Shown here one piece after another: positions 51,669 to 52,514 of a stretch of DNA of 52,514 nt (positions are counted from its first letter, which is position 1; each line of letters opens with the position of its first letter). This DNA is from Patescibacteria group bacterium. GTDB lineage: Bacteria; Patescibacteriota; Patescibacteriia; Patescibacteriales; BS150m-G62. The notes under the pieces were generated by a model. The model was not told the origin of the DNA. It searched no databases and saw only the letters and a list, made by a program, of their open reading frames with translations. A program made the position numbers and the translations under genes. The stretch is taken from the NCBI GenBank assembly GCA_016784175.1, contig JADHVC010000001.1, forward strand, positions 69,567 to 122,080, written 5' to 3'.

Positions 51669-52481
51669 AAAAATCAAATAACCCCACAACCCTTTGTAAA
51701 ATGGGTTGGTGGTAAACGCTCACTTATTAATGAGCTTATTAAGCGTTTGCCAAAAAATTTTAATAGCTATTATGAGCCATTTATAGGAGGTGGCGCATTA
51801 TTCTTTTCTCTATGCAATAAACTAGAGAAAGCTATTTTGATCGACAAGAATTTAGAGCTAGTTATCACCTACAATGCAATCAAGAAGCAACCAAAAAAAT
51901 TAATAGAAAGACTAAAACAACACGCCCGAAATCATTCTGAAACACATTACTATTTTGTGCGTCAAAATAAACCAACGAGTCCGTTAGATATTGCGGCTCG
52001 TTTTTTGTATTTAAATAAGACTTGTTTTAATGGGCTTTATAGAGTCAATAAAAGTGGTGGTTTTAATGTGCCAATAGGTAAATATAGTAATCCAAATATT
52101 GTTCAAGAAAGCAATATTCTAGCCTGTCATAAAGCATTAGATGTAGCTGAAATTAAGTATGGTGATTTTAGCCATGTAGAGCCTCAGAAACAAGACTTTG
52201 CTTACTTTGACCCACCATACCACCCAACCAGTGAAGCCTCGTTTACAGCCTATACTAAAGACAATTTCATGGAGTCAGATCAAATAAGACTTAGAGATTA
52301 TATAGTAAAACTTCATAGAAAAGGAGTTTACATAATGCTATCTAACTCAAGTACTGAGTTTATTCGAGACTTATACAAAGCTAAGTATTTTAATCACCAC
52401 GAAGTCTTTGCTCCTAGGTATATTAATTGTAAACCTGGAGAGCGTGGCAAGGTAAGCGAACTATTAATTACTAATTATTAA
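51666..52481 (+). CDS. dam: DNA adenine methyltransferase (Dam/DpnIIA type)
   Basis: 271 residues, D12 class N6-adenine methylase. FVKWVGGKRSLINEL near residue 10, SAM motif YYEPFIGGGALFFS (residues 36-49), target domain RFLYLNKTCFNGLYRVNKSGGFNVPIG and catalytic DPPY at 182-185 (YFDPPYHPTSEASF). All motifs are present. GATC is the usual target of this subfamily but has not been tested here. There is no standard Shine-Dalgarno; AAGG is only 2 nt from the ATG and lies in a strand of the structured leader. The next frame starts 4 bp downstream and looks like the restriction partner, so this is likely the M gene of a restriction-modification pair. Confidence 0.92.
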   Translation: MKNQITPQPFVKWVGGKRSLINELIKRLPKNFNSYYEPFIGGGALFFSLCNKLEKAILIDKNLELVITYNAIKKQPKKLIERLKQHARNHSETHYYFVRQNKPTSPLDIAARFLYLNKTCFNGLYRVNKSGGFNVPIGKYSNPNIVQESNILACHKALDVAEIKYGDFSHVEPQKQDFAYFDPPYHPTSEASFTAYTKDNFMESDQIRLRDYIVKLHRKGVYIMLSNSSTEFIRDLYKAKYFNHHEVFAPRYINCKPGERGKVSELLITNY

Positions 52482-52485
52482 AAAT

Positions 52486-52514
52486 ATGAAACAAGGAACA
52501 CGAGCTAATTTTAC
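52486..52514 (+). CDS. Start of a probable restriction endonuclease (partial)
   Basis: An ATG 4 bp after the methylase stop opens a frame reading MKQGTRANF to the window edge. The GTRAN start resembles, from memory, a group of PD-(D/E)xK restriction enzymes that begin with GTRANATGK-like sequence next to Dam-type methylases. Only nine residues are visible, so this is a pointer, not an assignment. Confidence 0.35.

Noticed and set aside
1-52514. UGA reassigned to glycine or tryptophan (code 25 or 4)
   Set aside because: All long genes are complete in the standard code, with Trp as TGG and no in-frame TGA at conserved Gly or Trp; only avoidance as a stop is supported.
1-52514. CRISPR arrays or rRNA genes
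   Set aside because: No regularly spaced direct repeats and no rRNA-like sequence were seen on either strand.

Overview
This is a low-G+C bacterial chromosome segment (about one third G+C by eye) that looks like a member of the Candidate Phyla Radiation (Patescibacteria). The signs are a short UvrC and a UvrB without its C-terminal UVR segment, RmuC, a stand-alone isopentenyl phosphate kinase, a split transketolase in a sugar cluster, remnants of CPR-type recombinases, many small lysine-rich or coiled-coil proteins of unknown role, and a DUF5659-like protein. The class cannot be fixed from the window. Of roughly 47 intact genes, every one ends in TAA or TAG. The only TGA terminator seen closes a decayed radC-like gene.

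Layout. 1-8.9 kb: a secreted protein, an SNF2/SWIM helicase, a pentapeptide-repeat protein, a histone-H1-like/DUF4870 fusion and phosphoenolpyruvate synthase. 9-14.8 kb: an aspartokinase, a PAS-GGDEF-EAL protein, and a two-gene cell-wall operon (FemAB-like and MurE-like ligase). 15-24 kb: ruvA with a U32 peptidase-like protein, two hypothetical proteins, a prephenate dehydrogenase-like protein, ferredoxin-uvrC, a NUDIX protein, isopentenyl phosphate kinase and uvrB. 24-26.5 kb: three copies of a palindromic MITE-like repeat between uvrB, an ankyrin lipoprotein, rmuC and a phosphohexomutase. 26.5-37.6 kb: a glycan cluster on the minus strand (gmd, split transketolase, epimerase, fcl-like, two glycosyltransferases, three methyltransferases including MetW, phosphomannomutase), which most likely makes a GDP-mannose-derived and possibly branched deoxysugar. 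37.65-39.55 kb: a graveyard of insertion-sequence, radC and recombinase fragments. 39.6-44.3 kb: a housekeeping block on the plus strand (nusA, ppaC, tig, smpB, tmRNA, GIY-YIG).

44.4-52.5 kb: tRNA-Leu, tRNA-Gly, then an integrated element that begins 5 bp past the tRNA-Gly 3' end. Its minus-strand genes, in transcription order, are a DUF5659-like protein, a CHC2 zinc-finger primase fragment, an SF3-like helicase, a terminase small subunit, an excisionase and a tyrosine integrase. A cluster of GTGAAG/CTTCAC repeats between the helicase and terS genes looks like an iteron origin. The int-xis-terS-helicase-primase set, with no capsid or terminase large subunit in view, resembles a phage-inducible chromosomal island (phage satellite). 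Divergent from it are a 401-residue protein of unknown role and a Dam-type methylase followed by the start of a probable restriction enzyme. The methylase is preceded by a remarkable structured RNA leader: two GNRA-capped hairpins, a 7-bp pseudoknot, and a second copy of one stem strand placed so that it can mask the start codon. The right end of the element is not in the window.
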